A stretch of DNA of 64,000 nt, from NCBI RefSeq assembly GCF_008710285.1, contig NZ_VYQF01000004.1, positions 124,001-188,000 on the forward strand. The letters are read 5' to 3'. The notes under the pieces are model-generated. The model had not been told where the DNA came from. It saw only the letters and a list, made by a program, of their open reading frames with translations, and did no database searches. The position numbers were made by a program, and so were the translations under genes. Positions within the stretch are counted from its first letter, which is position 1, and each line of letters starts with the position of its first letter. Positions 47,055 to 55,141 of this stretch are shown in pieces. The DNA comes from Ginsengibacter hankyongi (GTDB lineage Bacteria > Bacteroidota > Bacteroidia > Chitinophagales > Chitinophagaceae).

Positions 47055-48155
47055 ATGGCAAAATTAAATTTTGGTGGCACTGTAGAAAACGTTGTTACCC
47101 GTGATGAATTTCCTTTGGCAAAAGCACAGGGAGTATTGAAAGATGAGGTAGTAGCTGTAATAGGTTACGGTGTGCAAGGCCCCGGCCAGGCATTAAACCA
47201 AAAAGAAAATGGTATTAATGTAATTGTAGGCCAACGTAAAAATTCAAAAAGCTGGGACAAAGCCGTGCGTGATGGTTTTGTAGAAGGTAAAACTTTATTT
47301 GACATTGAAACTGCGTTAGCAAAAGGTACCATCATTTGTTATTTATTAAGTGATGCTGCTCAAATTGCTATGTGGCCAACCGTAAAAAAACATTTAACTC
47401 CCGGAAAGGCGTTATATTTTTCTCATGGCTTTGGTATTACCTATCTTGATCAAACGGGTATTGTTCCACCGAAAGATGTTGATGTATTTTTAGTGGCACC
47501 AAAGGGCTCAGGCACTTCATTAAGAAGGATGTTTTTGCAGGGTCGTGGATTAAACAGCAGTTATGCAATCTTCCAGGATGCAACAGGTAAAGCCTTTGAT
47601 AGGGTTGTTGCATTAGGCATTGCCATTGGTTCAGGATATTTATTTGAAACAACTTTTAAGAAAGAAGTGTACAGCGATTTAACTGGTGAACGTGGAACTT
47701 TAATGGGAGCCATACAAGGAATCTTTGCTGCACAATTTGAAGTTTTAAGGAAAAACGGCCATTCACCTTCTGAAGCGTTTAATGAAACAGTTGAAGAACT
47801 TACGCAATCGTTAATGCCATTGGTTGCAGAAAATGGAATGGATTGGATGTACGCGAATTGCTCAACAACAGCGCAACGTGGCGCATTAGATTGGTGGAAG
47901 AAATTCCGTGATGCTACGTTACCTGTATTTAATGATTTGTATGAAAGCGTAGCTACGGGTAAAGAAGCCGCCCGTTCAATTGAAAGCAACAGCAAAACTG
48001 ATTACAGGGAAAAGCTGGAAGTAGAATTAAAAGAATTAGCTGATAGTGAAATGTGGCAGGCTGGAAAGACTGTAAGAAGTTTGAGGCCTGAAAATCAACC
48101 TGCAGTTGCAGATGACGTGAAGGAAGCGTCTAAGATGGAAACAACTTCAAATTAG
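47055..48155 (+). CDS. ilvC: Ketol-acid reductoisomerase
   Basis: The product has 366 residues, the short (class I) form with a C-terminal extension. It isomerises and reduces acetolactate with NAD(P)H. The Rossmann motif is VAVIGYGVQGPGQALN, followed by the cofactor loop VGQRKNSKSW. The knotted C-terminal domain carries the Mg ligands in VYSDLTGERGTLMGAIQGIF and EELTQSLMPLVAENG. It has SHGFGITYL in place of the common SHGFNIH, which is a variant form. The function call is firm. Confidence 0.93.
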   Translation: MAKLNFGGTVENVVTRDEFPLAKAQGVLKDEVVAVIGYGVQGPGQALNQKENGINVIVGQRKNSKSWDKAVRDGFVEGKTLFDIETALAKGTIICYLLSDAAQIAMWPTVKKHLTPGKALYFSHGFGITYLDQTGIVPPKDVDVFLVAPKGSGTSLRRMFLQGRGLNSSYAIFQDATGKAFDRVVALGIAIGSGYLFETTFKKEVYSDLTGERGTLMGAIQGIFAAQFEVLRKNGHSPSEAFNETVEELTQSLMPLVAENGMDWMYANCSTTAQRGALDWWKKFRDATLPVFNDLYESVATGKEAARSIESNSKTDYREKLEVELKELADSEMWQAGKTVRSLRPENQPAVADDVKEASKMETTSN

Positions 48156-48162
48156 TTTTTAA

Positions 48163-49449
48163 TTGACTGAATTAATCTCAAATAGGGCAACTCCTGCAGA
48201 TCCATTATATAAAAAATGGGGACTTGATTTTCCGGCTGCGGCAGACCGGCTAAAGAAAATCATTTATCGTACCCCGTTAGCTTACAATCATCATCTTTCA
48301 AAAAAATATGAATGTAATGTTTTTTTAAAAAGAGAAGATCTGCAGGTAGTTCGTTCTTACAAAATTCGCGGCGCATATAATATGATGAGTAACCTGGATG
48401 AAAGCCAGTTAAAGCAAGGAGTCGTATGCGCCAGTGCAGGCAATCATGCTCAGGGTTTTGCTTATTCATGTAAACAACTTGCGTGCAGAGGTGTGGTGTT
48501 TATGCCTGTTATAACTCCTAATCAAAAGGTTAGCCAGACAAAAATGTTTGGCGAAGATTTTATTGAAATAAAGTTAGTTGGTGATACTTATGATGAATGT
48601 TCTGTCGCGGCAAAAAGATTTACTCAAGAAAATGGAATGATTTTCATTCCGCCGTTTGATGATTATAAAATTATAGAAGGACAGGGCACCGTGGGCGTCG
48701 AAATCCTGGAAGAATTAAACAAAGTGGAGTATTTGTTTGTTCCCGTAGGCGGCGGCGGATTGGCAGCCGGTGTTGGAGCTTTTTTTAAGTCGCTTTCTCC
48801 AGCAACGAAAATTATTGGAACAGAGCCCGAGGGAGCTCCATCTATGTATGAAGCCCTGAAAGCCGGTTACCCGGTAACGTTAGAAAATATAGAGAGATTT
48901 GTAGATGGTGCTTCTGTAAAAAAAGTCGGTGACATCACTTTCTCTATTTGTAAAGAAGTATTAGATGATTTGCATTTGGTTGCTGAAGGGAAAATTTGCT
49001 CTACCATTTTAAAATTATATAATGAAGATGCAATTGTTGCAGAACCGGCAGGAGCCTTGGCTATAGCTGCATTAGATGATTATGCAGAACAAATTAAAGG
49101 TAAGAATATTGTTTGCGTTGTAAGTGGTGGCAACAATGATATTGACAGGATGCAGGAAATAAAAGAGCGGTCTTTACAATATGAAGGACTAAAACATTAT
49201 TTTTTAATTCGCTTTGCACAACGCCCCGGGGCATTAAAAGAATTTGTAAACCATGTATTAGGTCCGACAGATGATATAGCACGATTTGAATACATCCAAA
49301 AGCATAACAAAGAATACGGCCCCGCGTTAGTAGGCATAGAATTGAAGTCTAAAAAAGATTATGATATTTTATTGCGAAATCTTCGGCACTATAATGTAAA
49401 ATTTACAGAACTTAAAGGCGGTGATGATGCTTTTAGTTACCTGGTATAA
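48163..49449 (+). CDS. ilvA: Threonine ammonia-lyase (threonine deaminase), TTG start
   Basis: The product has 428 residues, a PLP enzyme that makes 2-ketobutyrate for isoleucine. The PLP lysine is in VVRSYKIRGAYNMMSN, the phosphate loop in FVPVGGGGLAAGVG and the cofactor Asn in CASAGNHAQGFAYS. A single short ACT-like domain ends the protein (LIRFAQRPGALKEFVNHVL). The start is TTG: TAA stands immediately before it and the first internal ATG comes too late. It is eight bases behind ilvC, the last gene of the operon before a bidirectional terminator. Confidence 0.93.
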   Translation: MTELISNRATPADPLYKKWGLDFPAAADRLKKIIYRTPLAYNHHLSKKYECNVFLKREDLQVVRSYKIRGAYNMMSNLDESQLKQGVVCASAGNHAQGFAYSCKQLACRGVVFMPVITPNQKVSQTKMFGEDFIEIKLVGDTYDECSVAAKRFTQENGMIFIPPFDDYKIIEGQGTVGVEILEELNKVEYLFVPVGGGGLAAGVGAFFKSLSPATKIIGTEPEGAPSMYEALKAGYPVTLENIERFVDGASVKKVGDITFSICKEVLDDLHLVAEGKICSTILKLYNEDAIVAEPAGALAIAALDDYAEQIKGKNIVCVVSGGNNDIDRMQEIKERSLQYEGLKHYFLIRFAQRPGALKEFVNHVLGPTDDIARFEYIQKHNKEYGPALVGIELKSKKDYDILLRNLRHYNVKFTELKGGDDAFSYLV

Positions 49450-49489
49450 AATAGTTGTTAATACTAACGGTCAATAAATGTTCCCATAT

Positions 49490-49533
49490 AAAGACTGAAA
49501 AGCAGGACTTTCCTGAATTAATTTTCAGCCTTT
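49490..49533. terminator. Bidirectional terminator between ilvA and metZ
   Basis: The outer arms are AAAG-A-CTGAAAA (49490-49501) and TTTTCAG-C-CTTT (49522-49533), with one A/C mismatch; an inner stem CAGGA/TCCTG sits at 49503-49507 and 49511-49515. A and T runs flank both arms. The two genes converge here, and the hairpin abuts the metZ stop codon at 49535. Confidence 0.75.
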
Positions 49534-49534
49534 A

Positions 49535-50707
49535 TCAACATTTTTCCAATGCCTGCAAAATATCATTCAAAATATCATCCACATATTCTAGTCCTACAGA
49601 AATGCGTATAAGCCCGGGCGTTATATTCACCTTCAATCTCTCTTCTTCTGTAAGCTTGCCATGGGTAGTACTTGCGGGGTGAGAAGCAATGCTTCTTGAA
49701 TCGCCAAGATTGGCCGTTAGCGAAAGCATTTCCAAACTATTTAAAAATTGTCTTCCGCTTTCAATTCCGCCTTTTAATTCGAAACATATAATTCCTCCTC
49801 CATTTTTCATTTGCTTAATTGCGATTCGGTGTTGTGGATGGCTTGCTAAATAAGGATATTTTAACCAGGATATTTTAGGATGATTTTCCAATTTAGTGGC
49901 AATTTGCAAAGCATTATTCGCATGACGTTCCATGCGCACATCTAATGTTTCCAAACTTTTACTCAATACCCATGCGTTGAATGGAGATAAGGATGGGCCT
50001 GTATTTCGGCAAAATGAAAAAATTTCACTGACCAGTTTTTTATCACCTGCAATTACACCCCCCAGCACTCTTCCCTGCCCGTCAATCCACTTCGTGGCTG
50101 AATGTACAACGAGATTAGCTCCAAAATCTATCGGCCTTTGGTTTACCGGTGTGGCAAAGCAATTATCAACATTTAAAATAAGATTATGCTTTTTTGCCAA
50201 TGCACCAGCAAATTCAAGATCTATAATTTCAAGCCCTGGATTGGTAGGTGTTTCAAGGTAAATCATTTTTGTATTTGGCCTTATAGCCGCTTCCCATTCA
50301 CCAGGTTTATCAGCGCTTACATAAGAAAATTCAATTCCATAATTAGGTAAATATTTTTTGAGAATATTGTGCGTACTTCCAAAAACCGCATCACATGATA
50401 AAATGTGGTCGCCATGTTTTAATAGAGCCATAAAGGTTGCAAATACAGCACTCATGCCTGTTGCAGTAGCAACGCCTGCTTCTGCCCCTTCTAGCAAAAC
50501 CATTTTATCAATGAATTCCTGTACCGTTGGGTTGCTGAACCTGCTGTAAATATTATCATTCGTTTCATCAGCAAATGCTGCCCGCATCTCTTCCGCATTA
50601 TCAAAACAAAAGCTGCTCGTTAAGAACATAGGAGTGGAATGTTCCATTTCATTGGTGCGTTCTGTTTGAATCCGGATTGCTTCAGTAATGGGATGTAATT
50701 TCTTCAT
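49535..50707 (-). CDS. metZ: O-succinylhomoserine (or O-acetylhomoserine) sulfhydrylase / cystathionine gamma-synthase family
   Basis: The product has 390 residues, a PLP enzyme of the Cys/Met metabolism family. The PLP lysine is in VVHSATKWIDGQGRVLGG, the substrate-binding part in YSRFSNPTVQEF and YLETPTNPGLEIID, and the C-terminal signature in ANLGDSRSIASHPASTTH. The pattern, notably FSNPTV and the SATKWIDGQGR stretch, matches MetZ, which uses sulfide directly. That fits the sulfate-reduction genes on the same strand. Cystathionine gamma-synthase is the alternative. Confidence 0.85.
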   Translation of the reverse strand: MKKLHPITEAIRIQTERTNEMEHSTPMFLTSSFCFDNAEEMRAAFADETNDNIYSRFSNPTVQEFIDKMVLLEGAEAGVATATGMSAVFATFMALLKHGDHILSCDAVFGSTHNILKKYLPNYGIEFSYVSADKPGEWEAAIRPNTKMIYLETPTNPGLEIIDLEFAGALAKKHNLILNVDNCFATPVNQRPIDFGANLVVHSATKWIDGQGRVLGGVIAGDKKLVSEIFSFCRNTGPSLSPFNAWVLSKSLETLDVRMERHANNALQIATKLENHPKISWLKYPYLASHPQHRIAIKQMKNGGGIICFELKGGIESGRQFLNSLEMLSLTANLGDSRSIASHPASTTHGKLTEEERLKVNITPGLIRISVGLEYVDDILNDILQALEKC

Positions 50708-50867
50708 TTGCTTACTTTTTTTGGTACAAAGATTACCATGTTTTTGAATAGGGATTGCAAATGTACTTCACGAACGTCTTTATAACAAAGCAACTTTTGA
50801 ATATATAGCGATATAAGAAATCATTTTAAATTAATTTCTTCTAAAACAGTGTCTCGCTATTGACGAT

Positions 50868-50899
50868 TTTGAATTTGCTGCTATAATTTATTAAATTTA
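50868..50899 (+). promoter_or_regulatory. Candidate promoter for the TlpA-like gene
   Basis: TTTG at 50868-50871, 20 bases, then TAAATTTA at 50892-50899 is one base from the TAnnTTTG consensus. Transcription would begin about 13 bases before the ATG at 50919. Confidence 0.45.
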
Positions 50900-50918
50900 T
50901 TATCTAAACTAAAAAGCC

Positions 50919-52826
50919 ATGCGCACCAAAACTTTTCTATTCGTAGTGGTATTGTTTTTCACTCTCTCATCTTTTGCACAAAATAATTTTAAGTTTTTTC
51001 CCGAAAAGCCAAAGGCCGGAGACGTAATTACCATCACTTATACGCCCTCGGGTAATATTGCAAATACATCGGCTCCAATAGAGGCAATTGTTTATTCTAT
51101 GGGAAGTAAAGGACAAACGACGAATGAACTTCAACTTAAAAGAATCGGGCACGATTATACCGCTGTTGTGCCTACTGACACCTCAGAGAATTTTGCATTT
51201 TTTAGTTTCTCATCGGATAAAAAATTCGATAATAATTTTAATAACGGATACTGGATTCAATTATACGATGGCGATAAAGTAAAGAAAGGCGCCAATAATA
51301 ACACTGCACTATTCTACGAATATTATGGAAGAAATGTTGGCATGGACGCCAATAATGAAAAGGCTTTGCAGTATATGGAGGAAGAATTTAAGGCCTATCC
51401 CGAATCAAAGAAAAATAATTTGATTGCTTATGCAAGATTATACTCGCAGGTACATACAGAAGAAGCATCTGTGTTTATTCAAAAAGAAATTGAAGAACAA
51501 ATAAAATCCGGCTTGAAAGATGAAAATGATTATGCAAATGTTCAAAATTTATATTCACTTGCTAAACTGCCGCAACAATCAAAACTTATCAACGATCTGA
51601 AAAAAGAAAAATTTCGGGATGGCAAATGGGCCAAGGCGGAATACATTCAAAAATATTTGGCTGAAAAAGATGTTGCTAAAAAAGAACCAATGCTGGATGA
51701 TATCATTTCAAAAATATCTAACGATTCTTCATGGAAATATCTTGAACCTTCTTTGCCCTTTTTTAAATCTGCCGTCCCTGCTGCATATGCAGCAAATAAA
51801 GATTGGGAAGGTATGAGAAAAGCAGTTGAAAAATATAATATTAAAGGTGCCGAGCTGGCTTCACTTTACAACAATAATGCATGGGAAATACAAAAGACTG
51901 GTACTAATTTAAATGAAGCGGAAGCCATGTCGAAGATTGCTACCGAATGGGCTAAGAATGAATGGAAAAATCCATCTGGTGTAAAGCCAGGTTATCTTAC
52001 AAACAAGCAATGGACAAATTCCCGTGAAAACATTTATGGTATGTATGCCGATACTTATGCAATGGTTATGTATAAGCAGGGAAAATATAAAGAAGGATTC
52101 CCCTATACAAAAGATGCCGCAATAAAAATTGGCAAAGGACAACAAGCCGATGAAAATAATACTTATGCATTACTTGCAGAAAAAACATTACCTGAAAAAG
52201 AATATGTAAAACAACTAGAGCAATTTGTAAAAGACGGTAAATCAACTTCTGAAATAAAAGACATTTTAAAGAGATTTTATGTAAAAAAACATCAATCGGA
52301 AAATGGGTTTGATGACTATATAACTGCGCTTGAGAAAGAAAGTTATTTAAAAATGATTGCGGAAATTAAAAAAGGAATTCTTAAGGATAAAGCGCCGGCC
52401 TTTACTTTGGTTGATTTAAAAGGAAAGAAAATAAATATCAAAGACCTGGAAGATAAAGTTGTGGTTGTTGATTTCTGGGCAACGTGGTGCGGCCCCTGCA
52501 AAGCCTCGTTTCCGGCTATGGAAAAGATGGTGACAAAATATAGAGAAGATCCCGAAGTAAAATTTGTGTTTGTAGATACGTGGGAACAGGAGGCTAACAA
52601 AGAAAAAAATGCAGCAGATTTTATAACGGCGAATAAATACGATTTCGATGTGCTGATGGACAATGACAGCAAAGTAGTTGATCAATTCCAGGTTACAGGC
52701 ATTCCTACAAAATTTATAATTGATAAAAAAGGAACTATTCGTTTTAAATCAATAGGCTTTGATGGGAGTGATGATAAATTAGTAAGCGAGCTTTCTGCAA
52801 TGATTGATATGGCCAAGAGTATGTAG
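50919..52826 (+). CDS. Secreted thiol-disulfide oxidoreductase with long N-terminal region (TlpA-like)
   Basis: The product has 635 residues with a signal peptide (cleaved near SSFAQ). The first 490 residues hold a beta-sandwich start (FFPEKPKAGDVITITYTPSG) and a helical TPR-like middle. The C-terminal domain is a thioredoxin fold with the active-site motif VVDFWATWCGPCKASFPAM and the cis-Pro loop VTGIPTKFIIDKKG. It probably reduces or isomerises disulfides in the periplasm. Such large TlpA-like proteins are common in Bacteroidota. Convergent to the siroheme synthase/TSUP gene with 38 bases between. Confidence 0.87.
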   Translation: MRTKTFLFVVVLFFTLSSFAQNNFKFFPEKPKAGDVITITYTPSGNIANTSAPIEAIVYSMGSKGQTTNELQLKRIGHDYTAVVPTDTSENFAFFSFSSDKKFDNNFNNGYWIQLYDGDKVKKGANNNTALFYEYYGRNVGMDANNEKALQYMEEEFKAYPESKKNNLIAYARLYSQVHTEEASVFIQKEIEEQIKSGLKDENDYANVQNLYSLAKLPQQSKLINDLKKEKFRDGKWAKAEYIQKYLAEKDVAKKEPMLDDIISKISNDSSWKYLEPSLPFFKSAVPAAYAANKDWEGMRKAVEKYNIKGAELASLYNNNAWEIQKTGTNLNEAEAMSKIATEWAKNEWKNPSGVKPGYLTNKQWTNSRENIYGMYADTYAMVMYKQGKYKEGFPYTKDAAIKIGKGQQADENNTYALLAEKTLPEKEYVKQLEQFVKDGKSTSEIKDILKRFYVKKHQSENGFDDYITALEKESYLKMIAEIKKGILKDKAPAFTLVDLKGKKINIKDLEDKVVVVDFWATWCGPCKASFPAMEKMVTKYREDPEVKFVFVDTWEQEANKEKNAADFITANKYDFDVLMDNDSKVVDQFQVTGIPTKFIIDKKGTIRFKSIGFDGSDDKLVSELSAMIDMAKSM

Positions 52827-52864
52827 AAGTATTTCGATTACTTGTATTGCAGGTATAAAAATTA

Positions 52865-54400
52865 TCAATGCATTAAATGTGCAAACACTTTCCAAAGTGT
52901 GATGCAGCTTGTAAGTATAACTAAAGCGCCGATTGCAATAAACATTTTTTTCACCGGAACTTTTCCAACCAACCTTGCTGCTAACGGTGCAGCAAGCAAG
53001 CCACCAACAATAAGCCCGGCTATTTCTACTATGGGAAGGCTTTTTAAGAAAATAAAAAAAGTAATGGAGCTGCATAGCACCACAAAAAATTCCGCAAGGC
53101 AAACGGAGCCTACAACATAACGTGGACTTTTTCTTTTTGAAATTAATGTGCTTGTAACAAGCGTTCCCCAGCCACCGCCGGCAAAAGAATCGACGAAGCC
53201 ACCAATGGTCGCTAACCATCCGGCTCTTTTTATTTTACCATTAACCTTTTTTTTATTGAATGCTTTTTGCAGAATAAAATAACCAAGATATAAAGTATAA
53301 AATGATAGCGGTATTCTTATATAATCAGCGTATTTAAATTTCTGGGCAGAAACAGCCAAAGTGGCGCCGATAACTGCACCAATGATTCCTGGAATAACAA
53401 GAGATTTGAATAGTTTTTTATTGATGTTGCCAAAACGATGATGACTATAACCCGATACCCCACTCGAAAATACTCTTGCAGAGTGCACCCTGCTGCTAAC
53501 GATTGCAGGATTAACACCATTGGCTAACAAAAATGTAGTTGATATAGTTCCATAACCCATGCCCAATGACCCATCCACCATTTGTGCAATGAAGCCGGTT
53601 ACGAACATGATGAAAAATGGTTTGGTATCTACATATTGCGGAATGGTTTTTATGCTATCCATCAATTTATTAAAAGGAACATAAGATAAAATGCCATGAC
53701 CTAATATCATAAAGAAAAAAGCAAGGAGACACCATCCAACAATTTTTTGCCACTGTTTTGTTCCTGTCTTAACTGAGTCTTGTTCTATAATTTGCTTGGC
53801 TGCTAATACGTTAGTAATCTCATTTAAATGTTTAACCTTTTCTGCAAAATTTCCATTTAATCCATTTCTAATTAAATGCATGTTTGTTAAAACATTTTCT
53901 ATTTCATCAGGCATCATATTATTGATCTGCTCTTTCAGTCTTTTTGCAACGGTTGGCGATTTACCGTTAGTTGAAATAGCAATTTTAAGATCTCCTTTTT
54001 TTACAACAGAGCTCAAATAAAAATCACAGAGTTCAGGCTTGTCTGCAACGTTTACCAATTTACCTGAACGATGTGCGTCATCCCTTATCTGTTTACTTAT
54101 TGTTATATCATTTACAGCGGCTATTACAATATCTGCATCTTCAAAATCAGTAAATGAATAAGGCCTTTCTTCAATTGTTATATTGGAGAAATCTTTTGCA
54201 ACTTCATATATTTTATCTTGGACAGTAACTCCAACAAGATGAATGATAGTTGCAGGAGAATTGCTAATAACCGCAGTTAGTTTTTCCAAAGCAACATTGC
54301 CGCCGCCAATAATAAGCAGGCGCAGCTTTTCAAGCTTTAGAAAAACGGGAAAGAGTTTATTTCCCTCTTCAACTACTATATTTTCTTTTTCTTCTGTCAC
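52865..54400 (-). CDS. Fusion of siroheme synthase (Met8-type) and TSUP/TauE-like membrane permease, GTG start
   Basis: The product has 511 residues. Residues about 15-205 are the precorrin-2 dehydrogenase/sirohydrochlorin ferrochelatase (Met8/CysG-N) domain: FLKLEKLRLLIIGGGNVALEKL, the NAD site, then VNVADKPELCDFYLSSVV and STNGKSPTVAKRLKEQI. Residues about 220-511 are eight or so membrane helices of the TSUP family (FVTGFIAQMVDGSLGMGYG and GGFVDSFAGGGWGTLVTSTL, both half-repeats). One protein would make siroheme for CysI and move sulfite, sulfate or another sulfur anion. The start is GTG, immediately after and in frame with the TAG of the DUF2490 gene. Confidence 0.85.
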   Translation of the reverse strand: MTEEKENIVVEEGNKLFPVFLKLEKLRLLIIGGGNVALEKLTAVISNSPATIIHLVGVTVQDKIYEVAKDFSNITIEERPYSFTDFEDADIVIAAVNDITISKQIRDDAHRSGKLVNVADKPELCDFYLSSVVKKGDLKIAISTNGKSPTVAKRLKEQINNMMPDEIENVLTNMHLIRNGLNGNFAEKVKHLNEITNVLAAKQIIEQDSVKTGTKQWQKIVGWCLLAFFFMILGHGILSYVPFNKLMDSIKTIPQYVDTKPFFIMFVTGFIAQMVDGSLGMGYGTISTTFLLANGVNPAIVSSRVHSARVFSSGVSGYSHHRFGNINKKLFKSLVIPGIIGAVIGATLAVSAQKFKYADYIRIPLSFYTLYLGYFILQKAFNKKKVNGKIKRAGWLATIGGFVDSFAGGGWGTLVTSTLISKRKSPRYVVGSVCLAEFFVVLCSSITFFIFLKSLPIVEIAGLIVGGLLAAPLAARLVGKVPVKKMFIAIGALVILTSCITLWKVFAHLMH

Positions 54401-55141
54401 CTATGCTTGCTTTGTTTTCTTAGTTTTTTTGAAATTAAATTGCTGAAAAATATTTACACGAAATATATTTTGATCTTCAAGAACAGATGTGCTGCTGTGC
54501 CATAGAAATATCTTAATATACTGACACTGTAAATTAGTGATGGAATTCAGTTTAAAATTAATTCCTGAAGAAATTCTGTTCTGATCAAAAAATGATTTAG
54601 CATTGATATTACCAGGATTAACCATTATTTCATTTCCAATTAATAGCCTGGTATTATTTTCGTCTAAAGGGAATTGCCATTCAAACTTGTACCGTAAACG
54701 AAAAATGTATTGATAGCTATTAATCTTTTTGTTATTTACAACTTCCTGGAGAAAACGTTGTTCGGCTCTTAATCGTTGAACAAGATTGGTTTTATGTATT
54801 GCAAGCTGGTAAAATAATTCCTGCCACGGTCGCCATTCATTTTTTAATAATAGTTTTTTATCTGCGTATTGAGCATTTTTAAAAAAAGCCAAACCACCTG
54901 TAACCGAAAAATTATTATTCAAAGAATAAGCCAATCCTGAACGAACTAAAAGTTGTGACCATTTATTAGTCCAGTCTTTCGTTCTTAATTGAACATCACT
55001 TGGTATTGACCATTTGTTAGGAAGGCGAATCGTATTATAATATCCTGCCCAAATCATATTGGTTCGCTGCGTTGTGCGTTGCGCAACAGATGCAACAGGA
55101 AATAGCAAAATAGCCAGGACGATATTTTGTTGAAGTATCAC
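54401..55141 (-). CDS. DUF2490-family secreted beta-barrel-like protein, GTG start
   Basis: The product has 246 residues. The GTG at 55141 follows the TAA of cysI without a gap and in the same frame. A signal peptide follows (MILQQNIVLAILLFPVASVA, cleaved near AQ), lacking the usual positive residues. The mature part is rich in alternating aromatic strands (NMIWAGYYNTIRLPNKWSI, LVQRLRAEQRFLQEV, FEWQFPLDENNTRLLIGNEI), typical of DUF2490 and similar to small outer-membrane porins. Its place inside the sulfite reductase operon suggests a role in moving a sulfur compound across the outer membrane; this is inferred. Confidence 0.8.
   Translation of the reverse strand: MILQQNIVLAILLFPVASVAQRTTQRTNMIWAGYYNTIRLPNKWSIPSDVQLRTKDWTNKWSQLLVRSGLAYSLNNNFSVTGGLAFFKNAQYADKKLLLKNEWRPWQELFYQLAIHKTNLVQRLRAEQRFLQEVVNNKKINSYQYIFRLRYKFEWQFPLDENNTRLLIGNEIMVNPGNINAKSFFDQNRISSGINFKLNSITNLQCQYIKIFLWHSSTSVLEDQNIFRVNIFQQFNFKKTKKTKQA

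Noticed and set aside
50708-50918. Short ORF (MVIFVPKKVSK) and promoter upstream of metZ
   Set aside because: The ORF has no Met or Cys enrichment and the -7-like TAATCTTTG has the wrong spacing.
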